This document shows positions 23,154-33,595 of a stretch of 64,000 nucleotides of DNA, in pieces; within the stretch, counting starts at the first letter, position 1, and the number at the start of each line of letters is the position of its first letter. The notes beneath the pieces were generated by a model that made no database searches, was not told the origin of the DNA, and was given only the letters and a program-made list of their open reading frames with translations. Made by a program: the position numbers and the translations under genes. This DNA comes from Chondrus crispus (lineage: Eukaryota > Rhodophyta > Florideophyceae > Gigartinales > Gigartinaceae). The stretch is from assembly GCF_000350225.1 (NCBI RefSeq), contig NW_005179334.1, positions 124,001 through 188,000 of the forward strand, read 5' to 3'.

Positions 23154-25504
23154 CACCGTGAACATTATTTAGTCCGGGGGAAAAATTAGTGCGGGAACTG
23201 AATTAGTGGAGCCTCCACTATTTTCGTTCTGAGCCTTTCGGTCAAGAACAAAATAATAGAGACTGCTCTAATTAATGGCCGCACATAAATTACTGTCGCT
23301 CAGAACACATATGTTATAATAAATTTGAGACCCTACTGAATTAATCTGAGCAGCTGTTCCATTTTCCTCCCCTATATCATCTGCAACGTCCTCGGCGCTG
23401 TCATCGCCATCCGCATTGGGGTCGTTTCCCTCAAAATATTCGCCATGCCGGGCAACTATGTTCTGCAGATGCGGAAACAATTGTTTCTCATGCCACTGCC
23501 CATTTAAATCAAGCGACAAACCACATCTTATCATGGCTTTCCTCGCGTACCGGATCCGGTTTTTGTCCATCATATTATTAACCTTGCGAACCACGCGAGC
23601 CGCGAGACGAAGAAAAAAGTTTTTTCCAGGGTTAGGTAATTTTCCAGACTCTAACGTTCCTTCCTTCCATGCTTGACTTCCCAAAAGCTGGACCTTTTTC
23701 TCATCCCAAAGTGCCCGCCATCTCTGCTTAATTTTCTGAATTATGAAGTTATCTGCGGGTTGACACAAATGTGTCGAGTTTGCAGGCAAAAAATGGAGCC
23801 TTGAATTAATGGCATTAAGTTTCTCCATCTGCTCAAAATTTGAGTTATGACCTGAGCAATTATCCAAAAAAATTGTGCGCTGCCTCCCGTATGTGTCCCG
23901 TTTTACGGCACGGGGCTCAGTCAGCCACTGCACAAAGACCTGCTGATCCATCCATCCCTTTGGGCTTGTACGATATGATACCCCCGGTACGTCATCCGGC
24001 ACACCCCTTATTGGGTAACTTCTCGTCGCATTTTGGAACATCATAAACGGAGCTTCTATTGACGCATTCCTCCCGCCAGTAATCCTTACCACCATAGTCA
24101 TACCGACCCCTCCAGATGACACATCTGCATACCTCACGTCCTGTGTACCAATCACACTCAAAGTTTTCCCATCATCCATATTGACCACAAAATGGGTCTC
24201 GTCCATAATCTCCAGCATATCCTCCTCCAACGACCCGTTTCTGAACCCCCGACAAACCTGTCCAAGGTGGTAGGCTACTTCGCGCTCAATGAGCATTTCC
24301 TTAACTGGGCTCACCAAAAGCTTTCCACATTGCCTCCTGCTGATGATCTCAAAGCGATCCATAAAACTCTGAACCCATCGCTTTGTAATTTTACAGACCA
24401 AATCTGATGCGACCGTACCCACAAAGTCAACACCATATTCCCCGTCTGGGTCTCGAATTATTCGCTTGCAGAGAGCTCCATTTATACCAGCATTAAACTT
24501 TAAGCCGGCTTTAGAAAGGCGTTCAAACTCTTTCATGAGTACAACTTGTACATTGCGAGCCCATGCCTCTTGCTTTCTGCCTCTCCCCTTAGAGGCCTTG
24601 ACGCGCACAACCTTTCGTCCACCTGTCGGTCTACCCCCCGCAACACGTCGCCGCTTCACGCGATGGCTTACTACACGAACCTCTTCGTCAGCACTCGAAA
24701 AAATGTTACTCCTCGCTTTAAACCAACGAGAAGCTTTCGAAAAGTTGGCCTTTTCTTTCCCCCGAAAAAGCGAGGGGAACTTTTTGATAGCTTTAGTGGC
24801 TATCAGCTTCCCGGAACCACTGGCTTCGTCCTCAGCCACCATCCACCGAACAACATGAACACGCTCTTGAATAGTGGATACTTGCTGTAGGCTTCTTTTT
24901 CTGTTTCCTTTGGGGCATGGCTGTGCAGAAGCAGCTTCAGGGACAGACGGTTGAGGAGTAAAAAGGGAGGAGGATGACGAGGAATCGTAGTCGAGATGAA
25001 GGCTGGTGTTGCTATTGTGCGATGATTGAGCGTTTTGGATGGCTGCGACAATCGGAGAAGGGGAAGGGACATTCATGGTGAAGATAAGTTGGTTGAGGTG
25101 ATGGATACAGTGCTTCATGAACTGTTTGCTTTAATACACATGCCAAGCGGATGGCATAGCTGCTTAGAATTAACATAGTTTGAAACTGGATGCATTGTTG
25201 CTTTCAGAGTGTTTCGCAACGTTACCAGAGTTTTGTATACCGTTGACTACAAACGGTTAACGTTGTGCAGAGGCGGGGACGTTTTTTGGTAACGGGTCGA
25301 CCTGGAGCCGCAACTGACCATTTTGTGCTGTAAAAATCGGCACTATTTTTTCCAATTTCTGTCAATCAGGCTTTTACTAATTTATGTGGGTTCCTGAATA
25401 GTGCGGATACGGAAATAGTGGGGGCCGTGCTAATTTGTGTTCACGAGGCTCAGATAGGACCCTAAAAATTAGTGGGGGCCGGACTAATTGACGTTCACGG
25501 GTGT
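23154..25504 (-). mobile_element. P1: pogo-like DNA transposon, apparently complete
   Basis: Inverted repeats of about 27-30 bp: left 23154-23180 (CACCGTGAAC...TTAGTCCGG), right 25475-25504 (reverse complement CACCCGTGAACGTCAATTAG, then TCCGG). Both are flanked by TA (23152-23153 and 25505-25506), the Tc1/mariner-pogo target. Inside the ends, short ATTAGTG/AATAGTG motifs recur several times. The element is 2351 bp and holds one intact transposase. It sits only 4 bp beyond the T1 target duplication. Confidence 0.9.
23268..25076 (-). CDS. P1 transposase, pogo/Tigger-like DDE superfamily
   Basis: 602 residues from the ATG at 25076. This start was chosen over the in-frame ATG at 25118 because P2 begins with the matching sequence (SLSALPIVAALN against VPSPSPIVAAIQ). 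The N-terminus carries a helix-turn-helix-like region (about residues 65-130, with VVRWMVAEDEASGSGKLIATKA), then a basic linker with GRKVVRVK and a CENP-B-like second DNA-binding region. The catalytic DDE core follows: MDETHFVV, FLDNCSGHN and PANSTHLCQPAD, all Asp residues present, with 36 residues between the second and third. The C-terminus is acidic. No stop or frameshift is seen, so the enzyme could be functional. It would cut at the CACC ends and insert at TA. Confidence 0.88.
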   Translation of the reverse strand: MNVPSPSPIVAAIQNAQSSHNSNTSLHLDYDSSSSSSLFTPQPSVPEAASAQPCPKGNRKRSLQQVSTIQERVHVVRWMVAEDEASGSGKLIATKAIKKFPSLFRGKEKANFSKASRWFKARSNIFSSADEEVRVVSHRVKRRRVAGGRPTGGRKVVRVKASKGRGRKQEAWARNVQVVLMKEFERLSKAGLKFNAGINGALCKRIIRDPDGEYGVDFVGTVASDLVCKITKRWVQSFMDRFEIISRRQCGKLLVSPVKEMLIEREVAYHLGQVCRGFRNGSLEEDMLEIMDETHFVVNMDDGKTLSVIGTQDVRYADVSSGGVGMTMVVRITGGRNASIEAPFMMFQNATRSYPIRGVPDDVPGVSYRTSPKGWMDQQVFVQWLTEPRAVKRDTYGRQRTIFLDNCSGHNSNFEQMEKLNAINSRLHFLPANSTHLCQPADNFIIQKIKQRWRALWDEKKVQLLGSQAWKEGTLESGKLPNPGKNFFLRLAARVVRKVNNMMDKNRIRYARKAMIRCGLSLDLNGQWHEKQLFPHLQNIVARHGEYFEGNDPNADGDDSAEDVADDIGEENGTAAQINSVGSQIYYNICVLSDSNLCAAIN

Positions 25505-25506
25505 AG

Positions 25507-28389
25507 TGCGCGGACCCTCAGCCTCAGTAGACTCGGCCATCGTGCCCTTCACCACAGTCTTGAAAGAGCCGTCTCTCCTGTCCAACTATTCTCTACGCAT
25601 CCCGGACCACATCAAGGCGGCATGCCGGTCCCATGATGAACCCCGTCGGGGCTATGGCAGACCACCTCAATGATCTCATTACTGCTTCCAAATCCGCAAC
25701 TGAACCAACTTTCGCTTGACGCGTCTCTACGCCTTTTTCAGTTCAACACCTTGCGCGTCACACCAGAACCATCAACAAGCTAATTGGTCCCTTCTTTAAG
25801 GCAGGGCTCATCTGGAAAACCGCAGCGCCATCCTTTTTTAAATTTTTGTAGTTCAGATGTTAGGAAGTCCACCGACTTTTCATGTATATATTCTCACCCG
25901 TGTCTGCCTCAGTTTCTCCATAAATGATTCAGAAGCACTCGATGAAGAAGATTTAGGACTCGAACTAGTCACACCAAAGCAAAAGACAACTCAACAAGTT
26001 GTCTCCATGACCGTTCAAACCCTGAACCCTACAGTAGAACAATTCAAGCAAGTCCCGTAGTACCCAACTCTAAGTATAGCTCCATGAAGGCAAGGCGCTA
26101 TCATTACATGAATGAACCTCAAGGTCCTGAAGATATTGTAGTATAGACTTACGGTTCACTAGTGTCTATTGGACCGTCAGTTCTCATATGAGGACAAAAG
26201 TTATTTTATTTTTCTAGACAACGCAACTCGCAATTTCACTTCCGTTTTTTGAAACCAAAAGTCCCTGGCTACAGGCGAAGCACTTGGTTGTCGATTTTCG
26301 CAAAAACCAACTCGTTGATGCCTATAAAGGTGTTCAAAAGAAAAAGTCGGCTTATAGTATGCATTTTCTTTAAGATAATTTTATAACAGTAACATGGAAA
26401 CATTTACCTGAGGGCTTTCTATTCGGTTCTAACGTTAGAAAAAATTTAAAACGAGTCATTCTTCCAAAGAAAAATAGAAACCGTCGCCATCAAAGTTGAA
26501 AAGAAATAAAATTCGCAGATTCTTATGGTAAGATAACGCTTGGTCGGATAGACACTAGCATCGCGAGAAAATTGCGTGACTGATTTGCAATTCCAGGTGG
26601 CAGCGTTTACCCGCGCTGCTGAGTGCCACCATCTCGAAACGTGTAGGGGCATATAGCAAGCGGTTAGCAGGAATTTTCTTATGCGAAATTACGAGAGCTT
26701 GAGCAGATCTTGTTTAAAGACTGCTGTGTACAGTGCTAGTTTTTCTAGTGGAATGCCCACGAAATCGCGATGAAAACCATATTCGTGGGCCACGGATATA
26801 CGTCACCAGAGCAATTTATTCCTGAAGCTCTCCGTAATTGCCTGCCGCAACTGCAGGTCAAGTTGCTATCCATAAAGCTCCGATCGGAGCACTCTTGGGA
26901 ATTTCTGATCAGGTGTAACTACATGTCTCCATTTTCAAGGTAGAAAAATATTGCTCAGAAATAATCAAATAAAGACAGTGATACGTGGCAGCCAACGTGT
27001 CCCAGGAGTGCACCTCAACCAGGAGTATGACGCGTTGGAACGGGAGACACATGAGTCCTTTATACGTCGTCGTACTATTCTGATCCTATTTATACTGCAC
27101 TACTGTGCATGTGGTATAAGGAGGTGACAGATGTGCGATCTGTCATGACGCGCAGAAATCGCTATTTTTTTGCGAGCCGTTCTTCGACTCGTGACAATGC
27201 CCAGTCTCACAACCGTAGCATCCAGGGCCATTAGTATGGGGCCACAGACGAATTTCTAGATATTCCAGACCTGCGCCTCACTGTTGCTCCGAGACCGGGT
27301 TGACGCATGACATGTGATTGCGACAAGTTGCAAATGTAGAATGACTTCGGTGGCCGTGCCAACAACGACGGATGTCTCAGCTTTTGGAAATAGATTGTTT
27401 CGTAGTACAGTACAGTGTACTTAATCTTGCTTGCGATGCAAAACTTTATGATAGAGTTTTTTCTTTTCACCGCCACTGATGTCAGTGGCGGTACAGTACC
27501 GTGGTGATGAGATGTCAACATCTCATCACCACGGTAGTCGACAGAGCAACAACCATAGTGTGCACGACTTGATGACATCAAGGCATCTATTTGTTCCGTC
27601 TATCTGCCCTATGAGCTGCAATGAACCCTCGCATCATTTGGACAGCTGTCCTGCTCCGGAATTCGCTCATACGAAAAAGTGTAGCCCCCACGCTCTCCTA
27701 TACCCACGCATGCAAGCTTTTACAGAACCTTTCCGGAACACTCTCGACGTTCGACGTGTGTCTTACCCGCATGCTTCCATTGCTCGCCCCCCCCCCCCCT
27801 CCCCGCCCGCCCGCCCGCCCTCGGAAGTTCTGAAGAGAAACTAATGCGGATCTCTTCGGTGTCAAGGTCTGGCATGCTGACAGCCCATCTTGCTGCGTGA
27901 CTACAATGAACTGCGTCACTTTGCAGCCTTCCAGCGCAGGAGGGAATCTTTCTATTCTACCGTAAGCAGTGCCCTGTCATTCTTGCTGTCTTGTGCTCGT
28001 CGCCGCATTTATTATCGAGAATTCTTCCTTGTCTCGGGTTTTCGGGTTTCTCCACATCTCATCTAATCCTCCGTCAAACTTCATCTTCCCCTAATTCGTT
28101 AAAGTGCAAAAAACCGCGATCTGCTAGCGACATGTAGGATTCATGACGAGGCCGCCAAGTAGAAGTCAAACGCCCATGCACATCTCTGGCATAGCTTTTT
28201 TGCTATTCTGTGATCATGGGGGTGAACGGAAAGGCCAATAGCGCAACAAGAGTTCAAGTTTCTGAAGTCCTCCTTTCCCTACGAATTACTCCCGTCTCAA
28301 AGGCATGGTAAGTGCCCTATATTCGGGGAGGGCATGGTCTTTTCGATCGAAAGCCCGTCCATGGACCAAATCGCGGACACATTCATGAG
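25507..28389. other. Arm A non-coding part
   Basis: No gene supported. Short open frames are copied in arm B simply because the DNA is. Notable are the paired hairpins at 27469-27536 and a C13 run (27787-27799) followed by (CCCG)n at 27801-27820, whose complement could form a G-quadruplex. Confidence 0.6.
27469..27536. other. Two adjacent perfect hairpins (arm A)
   Basis: First: 11-bp arms ACCGCCACTGA (27469-27479 and 27482-27492) with a 2-nt loop. Second: 19-bp arms TACCGTGGTGATGAGATGT (27497-27515 and 27518-27536) with a 2-nt loop. Arm B keeps both at 54504-54571 with perfect stems. Confidence 0.9.
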
Positions 28390-28396
28390 TATAAAG
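28390..28396 (+). promoter_or_regulatory. TATA box of the arm A secreted-protein gene
   Basis: TATAAAG, 87 bp upstream of the chosen ATG, which leaves a short leader. The same motif is present in arm B at 53643-53649 (complement). Confidence 0.6.
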
Positions 28397-28482
28397 GGAG
28401 TGCCCAACCCAGGGCAAAGCACCTCTCATCCCCACAACCTCACCAGCATTCACCTCGGTACTGCCCTCGCCACACATCAACC

Positions 28483-29319
28483 ATGAACGCCTCATTCCTC
28501 TTCGTCCTTCTCCTGTCCGTCATCGCCTTCACAGCGGACGCCCAATGCGGCCGCTCCTGCCGGTTCCGCCTCTGCCGCACCGACGGCTCCTTGCGTCCGA
28601 CGGGCACGCGCGTCCTTCTCCGCGGGGCTGACTACACGCGCTCAGCATCCGTCTGCCGTAACTTCCCGGGCGGCCGGACGCTCGGCAGCATCCGCAAAAC
28701 TGGCGTTGCCCTCGTTGAATCGGGCTCACGCACCACCCCCATCAACAGGTACAGGCCAAACGGACTGAGCCACCCGTTCCCGCCAAACTACTTCCGTCTT
28801 TCCCCTCTCACGTTCCAGCGCGAACTCAGGGGTGTCTCCCGCCGTAGCCCTGTGGGTAACCAGGAGGACTTCCTCGACGACCTCTGCATCCGTCTTCCGA
28901 TCCGCAACTACAACATTCAGAACACCGATGGGTCCGTGTTCCGCACGATCGCGACGTCCGACGCCAGGGACTGCGTCTCATTCCAGACGGTTGTGCGGCC
29001 GATCGTGGTGGACGTGGCGTGGGATTCGTCCGATGATTTCGACCTTTCCGTTGATGGGCCGCCGGGCTCCCAGGGAGGACGTATCAATGACAACTTGGTG
29101 TACCAGTGCGGCAACTTGCCGGCCGGCAAGGAAGCTGTGTCGTTCACGAACATGGTTCCAGGGAAGTACACTGTCAAGCTGTTCCATTTCAACAACTGCT
29201 TCAATAACCGCACAAGGTGGGTAGTCAACATTGTGATCAACGGAGTCAGGGTTGAACGCAGGTTGGGCCGCTCGAACGTGGACGGCAGGCAGGTTCTTGA
29301 GCTCGAGTTCACTGTCTAA
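28483..29319 (+). CDS. Secreted Cys-containing protein with a C-terminal beta-sandwich-like domain (arm A copy)
   Basis: 278 residues. The ATG at 28483 was chosen because it gives a textbook signal peptide (MNASFLFVLLLSVIAFTADA, cleavage before Gln21) and lies 87 bp after a TATA box. An in-frame ATG at 28312 would precede the TATA box. The mature part starts with a Cys-rich segment (QCGRSCRFRLC), has a Pro/Arg-rich middle and ends with a domain (about 175-262) built like YfaP/DUF2135 folds: VVDVAWDSSDDFDLSVDGP, a Gly-rich turn, MVPGKYTVKLF and VVNIVINGV. No transmembrane segment or catalytic motif is seen. It is probably extracellular or wall-associated, which is inferred. The protein encoded in arm B is identical. 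Confidence 0.75.
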   Translation: MNASFLFVLLLSVIAFTADAQCGRSCRFRLCRTDGSLRPTGTRVLLRGADYTRSASVCRNFPGGRTLGSIRKTGVALVESGSRTTPINRYRPNGLSHPFPPNYFRLSPLTFQRELRGVSRRSPVGNQEDFLDDLCIRLPIRNYNIQNTDGSVFRTIATSDARDCVSFQTVVRPIVVDVAWDSSDDFDLSVDGPPGSQGGRINDNLVYQCGNLPAGKEAVSFTNMVPGKYTVKLFHFNNCFNNRTRWVVNIVINGVRVERRLGRSNVDGRQVLELEFTV

Positions 29320-29699
29320 GAGGAGTGAGTAAAGGTATCGAGTACCGTTTCCCTTACCTCGTGATGAGCGTGAAATAGTGTCTGCAACTTGTAGTGAACG
29401 ATGAGTAGAGATGGGCGGAGTTGCTCCCGTACTTGAGATTTCAGTAAACGACACCTTTCGCCTCTGTTTGAAAACGCTGCTGGCGCATTGTTCCTTGGTC
29501 GTGCGTATTTGAAAAATACCACACGCCGTGTTAAAATGTAATGTGTCAGTCAACTAATTGTCGTCCTTCGTTATGGAACGACCGCAGCGGACGTCCTGAA
29601 GGAAGTCTGCCTGGATTATGATGCTGGTGACAATGGCGCATATTTAGGACTAACTCATAAGCACCGTATACGTTTTAGTTTGCTAGATGTGTAGCGCTC
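29320..29699. other. 3' flank of the secreted-protein gene up to the D insertion
   Basis: Part of arm A, with no coding sequence. It ends at CGCTC (29695-29699), the duplicated target of D. Confidence 0.6.
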
Positions 29700-30011
29700 T
29701 CCTGAGACGAGCGGAGTGGTTTTGTTTGAACTTGATGATCCTTCGTTTTACTCAGTGTGTTTTCTTAGGTATTTATCCTAGTTGGGCATCGTCACTTATC
29801 GGTCTGGTGAAGTGTCGTGACCTGCACTGTTCAACATACTATCAGCTTAATGATATGCATACGGACACTACAGTAGGCCCTTACTAATTTAACCCGCTAT
29901 TAACGCCTGAAATCAGTCTATGCATATTGATTGCGTAATCCTCTCCACATGTACTGCATATACGTAGTGCCTTGTGCCTCTATGTGCCACAACATCAGGT
30001 AAGGTTCAACA
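29700..30011 (-). repeat. D 3' LTR
   Basis: 312 bp. On the minus strand it starts TGTTGAACC and ends CTCAGGA, not the usual CA. It matches 44685-44995 with about ten differences. Confidence 0.85.
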
Positions 30012-30035
30012 AACGCCTCCTTAAGTTGAAGAATG

Positions 30036-31674
30036 TCAGTAGATCTCTTGGATGCTAAGGAGCTGGCGCAGTTTCTCGAGTCGCTGTCGGGGTATACCTT
30101 TGGTCATGGCATCGGCAATCATGTCTTCCGTGGCACAGTACTGCATCGAAACATTACCCCGTTTCACCTCATTTTTGACAAAGAAGTACCTGATGTCCAC
30201 ATGTTGTGCTTTCTTTTCTGAGATTGACCACTTTATGGCTCCTTGTTTATCTTCCCAAACTGTTGTGGGCCAATCGCGAGAAGCCTCAGTTCTTTGAGCA
30301 TTGTGCGCACCAAAGTGACGTCTTTTATGCACTCAGATATCGCGATAAATTCTGCCTCTGTAGACGACAGCGCCACTCGGATCTGCTTTTTGCTCCTCCA
30401 CACAACGGGGGTCCCATTGACAAAAACGACAACCACGCTTTTTGACTTGCGGTCTAGAAGATCCCCAGCCTAATCAGCGTCATAATAGGTATACATTTTC
30501 GGCAGCGCATGGTTGTTCTGCCTTGTGAAATCCAGTCCAAGTTGCGCAGTTCCCTTCAAATATCTCATGATCTTTTTCACAGCAATCCACGCAGCCTGCG
30601 TTGGAGATGCACAGTGGCGTGAGAGAATGCCGACAGCTGCGGCGATTTCCGGACGTGTCCGTGGGGAGACGAGGGGTAGTGCCCCAATTGCCTCCCTGTA
30701 CCGCTCCAAATTTCGGTCGTCGGGTGTCCCATTGTCGACCCGCTCTTTCCCGGAAACAGCTAGAGGAGTTCCCGCTGGTTTGCAATCGAGCATACCAAAT
30801 CTCTCAAGGATCTGTCGAAAGAAACATTCTTGCCGCAAGGTAATCCCTCGATTGCGGGAAATGAACTCGACTCCAAGGAACGACTTCGCAACTCCGAGAT
30901 CTGTCATCTCAAAAACCTGCATCATCATCTTTATCGTATGATTTACAACTTCCAAGTTCTCACCCATGATGAGCACGTCGTCAACATAAACTAGAACCAA
31001 TACATTGAAGCCGTTGTGCGCTGTGACGTAGAAGCATTCATCAGCTTTAAGACAACGAAAACTCATATCAATCATGGCCTGGTCCCAGGTCTTATTCCAG
31101 ATTTTGGGGGCTTTCTTCAGCCCATAAAGAGCTTTGTCCAGATTTAACGCATAGCCATTCCTCAGTCCGAGATCCAAACCTTCAGGCGGATTGATGAAAA
31201 TGCAGTCATCATTCTCAAAATTGCCATTGAGAAATGCTGATTTGACATTCATCTGATGGATTACGCCTCCTAATCTACCCAAGAGAGCGAGTGCCACTCT
31301 CACTGATGCGAAATCTACAACAGGAGCATATATATTTCCGACGTTTCCCTCTTGGAATCCCTTCGCCACAACCCTGGCCTTGCATTTCTGAATGGAACCA
31401 TCGGCGTTGTGCTTCAGAGCAAATACGAATCTCGAGTCAATAATCCTCACACCTGGAGGTACTTTCGCTACCGTCCATGCTCCCTTTGCCTTCAGAGATC
31501 TGACCTCTTCATCAACCGCATTGAGCCACTGTTCGCCGTCTTTAATTGATTTGGCCTCTCGTACATTATTGGGAACCCCAACTCCAGCCTCTCCGTCATT
31601 GACAACCTTTAGAGCTGTATCATTTTCTTCGGTATTGGCTGTAGCTCCTCCAAAGCGTACGGGAGGCCTCCGAG
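30036..31674 (-). pseudogene. D pol C-terminal part: reverse transcriptase and RNase H
   Basis: Copia-type RT with QMNVKSAFLNG, ALYGLKKAPKIW and an intact YVDD box (LVYVDDVLIMG). RNase H follows: the first motif reads YYDAD-stop-AGD, TAG at 30470-30472 replacing the Trp of the usual DADWAGD. The remaining RNase H (VWRSKKQIRVALSSTEAE) and C-terminus (DMIADAMTKGIP) continue to 30036, with a frame disturbance near 30.25 kb. Its upstream end is cut by E at 31675. Confidence 0.88.
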
Positions 31675-32022
31675 TATGAAAGGTTAGAGTAGCTTCGAAC
31701 CTTATACTTGACAAGCAGAACAGCAATGCAGCATAACAGAAGAACAGAACAGTTTAGTGATCTAGAAGAACAGTGTTGGGTATCGATAATCCTTCTGGTC
31801 TGGGCAGCCCCAGCAACTTCGGCTTCTACTTATATCTATCGTACTGCAGTAGAATCTATCCTTGTAATTATTACGTTCAAGGAGAGTCAGAGACAGTCCA
31901 AGTAATCATTACATGTCAATTATTACGTTCAAGGAGAGTCGGAGACAGTCCAGGTAATCATTACATGTCATTGTATCAAATATTAGGCGTCAAAAGAATG
32001 CAGTGCAAGCAATCTTTTCATA
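31675..32022 (-). repeat. E 3' LTR
   Basis: 348 bp, one mismatch to the 5' LTR. Internally it carries a ~52-bp tandem duplication (units near 31866 and 31918, AATTATTACGTTCAAGGAGA). Confidence 0.92.
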
Positions 32023-32047
32023 CTCCTCCCCTTTTGAGGTGTTAGCA

Positions 32048-33523
32048 TCATCCAGTGAATTGTTGAGAGTTGCGGATCTTACTGTCAGTAAACTCACAAG
32101 GGAGCTCACCAGAGAACATGAGTAACTGCAAAGGTAGACAGAGCGGACTATTTGGCTTAGTCAGAGGATCGGCTATGTTCTGCTTTCCCGAAAGCCAAAC
32201 CATGCGCGTAACTTGGCGCGTTTCAAACTCGTATCTGATAAGGGCAACATCTCCACGGATTGATCGATCAGTTGCCATACGGCATGTAGAAATTGTGTCG
32301 AATAAGTCTTTTGAATCCAGAACGTTAATCAAATCCACTTGAACATCCATGAGCGTTTCATATGCCTTCACTAGCACTTTGCCTTCATCGATAGCAGCAC
32401 CAGTTGCAAGGATTTCAGCCGATCCAATCGACTTAACCGGCCTTTTCGACTTCCGTGACTGCCATGACAATGTGTGAAAAATAGAACCATTTTTCATCTC
32501 ACCCAACAGAAGTCCAGAAATGCATCCCAATTGTCCATGATCGCAGGAACGACTTGCATCTGCAAAAGATAGAATTGATACTGCAAGAGGCTTAGTGCTG
32601 GTTGGTCTCTTGAAGCGAATTGTGCTCCCCAGTTTCTTGAGCGTTTTTAGCACATTGATTTGCGTAACGAGATCATGTAAAGTAGCGTTCGGAGTCTTTT
32701 GTTGCATATAGCTGGATGCGAACGAACAGAACGGAGAAGCAGCAACTCCAAGCCAACCTAACCAGTTGTTTACAGACCGAAACGTTGACATCTCCACCGC
32801 ATTTAAAGCAGATTCGGTCTGCCTTCTGCGCGTACGGTCAATCGGATAACTTTCCCGTGCCAATAACTTCTCATCTCCGTCAATAGAGATACTGAGATCG
32901 GTCTCTTGACAAATTGTCAACCCAAAGAACTTGAACGTGCCGGGGCCATATACAATCGTACCAAGATCGTACTGTTTGGATATATCCTTGATTGTTTCTT
33001 GCAGCAAAGGTAGCGGTGCGGCAAAAAGAATATCATCAACAACCTTCACTCCCATAATGGAGAGTTCATTACTTACCTTTTTAAAGAACAGCTGTGGAAC
33101 ATAAACCAGTTGAACAAAACCAAGGCTGTCAAGGAAGTTGTCGCTAGTCTCCTGCCATTTCGCATTGGCGTTGACCAACCCATATGCAGCCGCAAGTAAT
33201 AACCAGTAGAATCGTGTCCGTGTACTGCATTCACGAGGTGGAACAACGTAAACATCCCTCATCGCCTTACCTGTTTGTAGAAATGCAGTAGAAAAATCAA
33301 TCTTCGCAATGTGCCATTTGAACAGTACAGCGATGGAAAGCAGTATGCGAATACCTACAGGAGGGCATGTAGCAGAATCAGTCTTGAGAGTTTCACGTTC
33401 TTTGTCCTGGTTACCATGTGGAGCAATACGAGCCTTCATAAAATACGTCCCATCATCTGAAATCTTCACTTTGTATATCACATGGCTAGTGATTATATTC
33501 GCGTTGCGTGGAACTTGTGACAC
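32048..33523 (-). CDS. E reverse transcriptase and RNase H
   Basis: 491 codons without a stop, normally the C-terminal part of the copia polyprotein and probably without its own initiator. RT blocks are AKIDFSTAFLQTG, AAAYGLVNAN and the catalytic VVDD (VKVVDDILFA), a variant of YVDD. RNase H keeps its acidic residues in SFADASRSC, GSAEILATG and VLDSKDL, and ends with IADPLTKPN. The frame reaches to about 33595, where SYITH joins the rearranged block. The domain is intact, but this copy depends on sequence now separated by the scar. Confidence 0.85.
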   Translation of the reverse strand: MSQVPRNANIITSHVIYKVKISDDGTYFMKARIAPHGNQDKERETLKTDSATCPPVGIRILLSIAVLFKWHIAKIDFSTAFLQTGKAMRDVYVVPPRECSTRTRFYWLLLAAAYGLVNANAKWQETSDNFLDSLGFVQLVYVPQLFFKKVSNELSIMGVKVVDDILFAAPLPLLQETIKDISKQYDLGTIVYGPGTFKFFGLTICQETDLSISIDGDEKLLARESYPIDRTRRRQTESALNAVEMSTFRSVNNWLGWLGVAASPFCSFASSYMQQKTPNATLHDLVTQINVLKTLKKLGSTIRFKRPTSTKPLAVSILSFADASRSCDHGQLGCISGLLLGEMKNGSIFHTLSWQSRKSKRPVKSIGSAEILATGAAIDEGKVLVKAYETLMDVQVDLINVLDSKDLFDTISTCRMATDRSIRGDVALIRYEFETRQVTRMVWLSGKQNIADPLTKPNSPLCLPLQLLMFSGELPCEFTDSKIRNSQQFTG

Positions 33524-33595
33524 CGGAACTTCCCGTACAGTCTTCTTGAAAGAATCTTCTTCCTTGATATATGCGTTATGAGTTATATATGATGG

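Larger units (their letters stand above)
25507..29699 (+). repeat. Arm A of a ~4.2-kb inverted repeat
   Basis: Nearly identical to the reverse complement of 52339-56534. Sampled stretches differ by about 1 base per 80-100. Arm A is bounded on its outer side by P1 and on its inner side by D. Without D and C2 the original spacer would be about 2.7 kb. Contents are one secreted-protein gene, two adjacent hairpins and a C-rich tract. Confidence 0.95.

Noticed and set aside
25857..27844. Several open frames of 67-121 codons in arm A, repeated in arm B.
   Set aside because: Their presence in both arms follows from the duplication. They lack protein-like features and overlap hairpins and C-runs.
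28312..28482. 57-codon upstream extension of the secreted-protein gene.
   Set aside because: It would start before the TATA box and would bury the signal peptide inside the protein.
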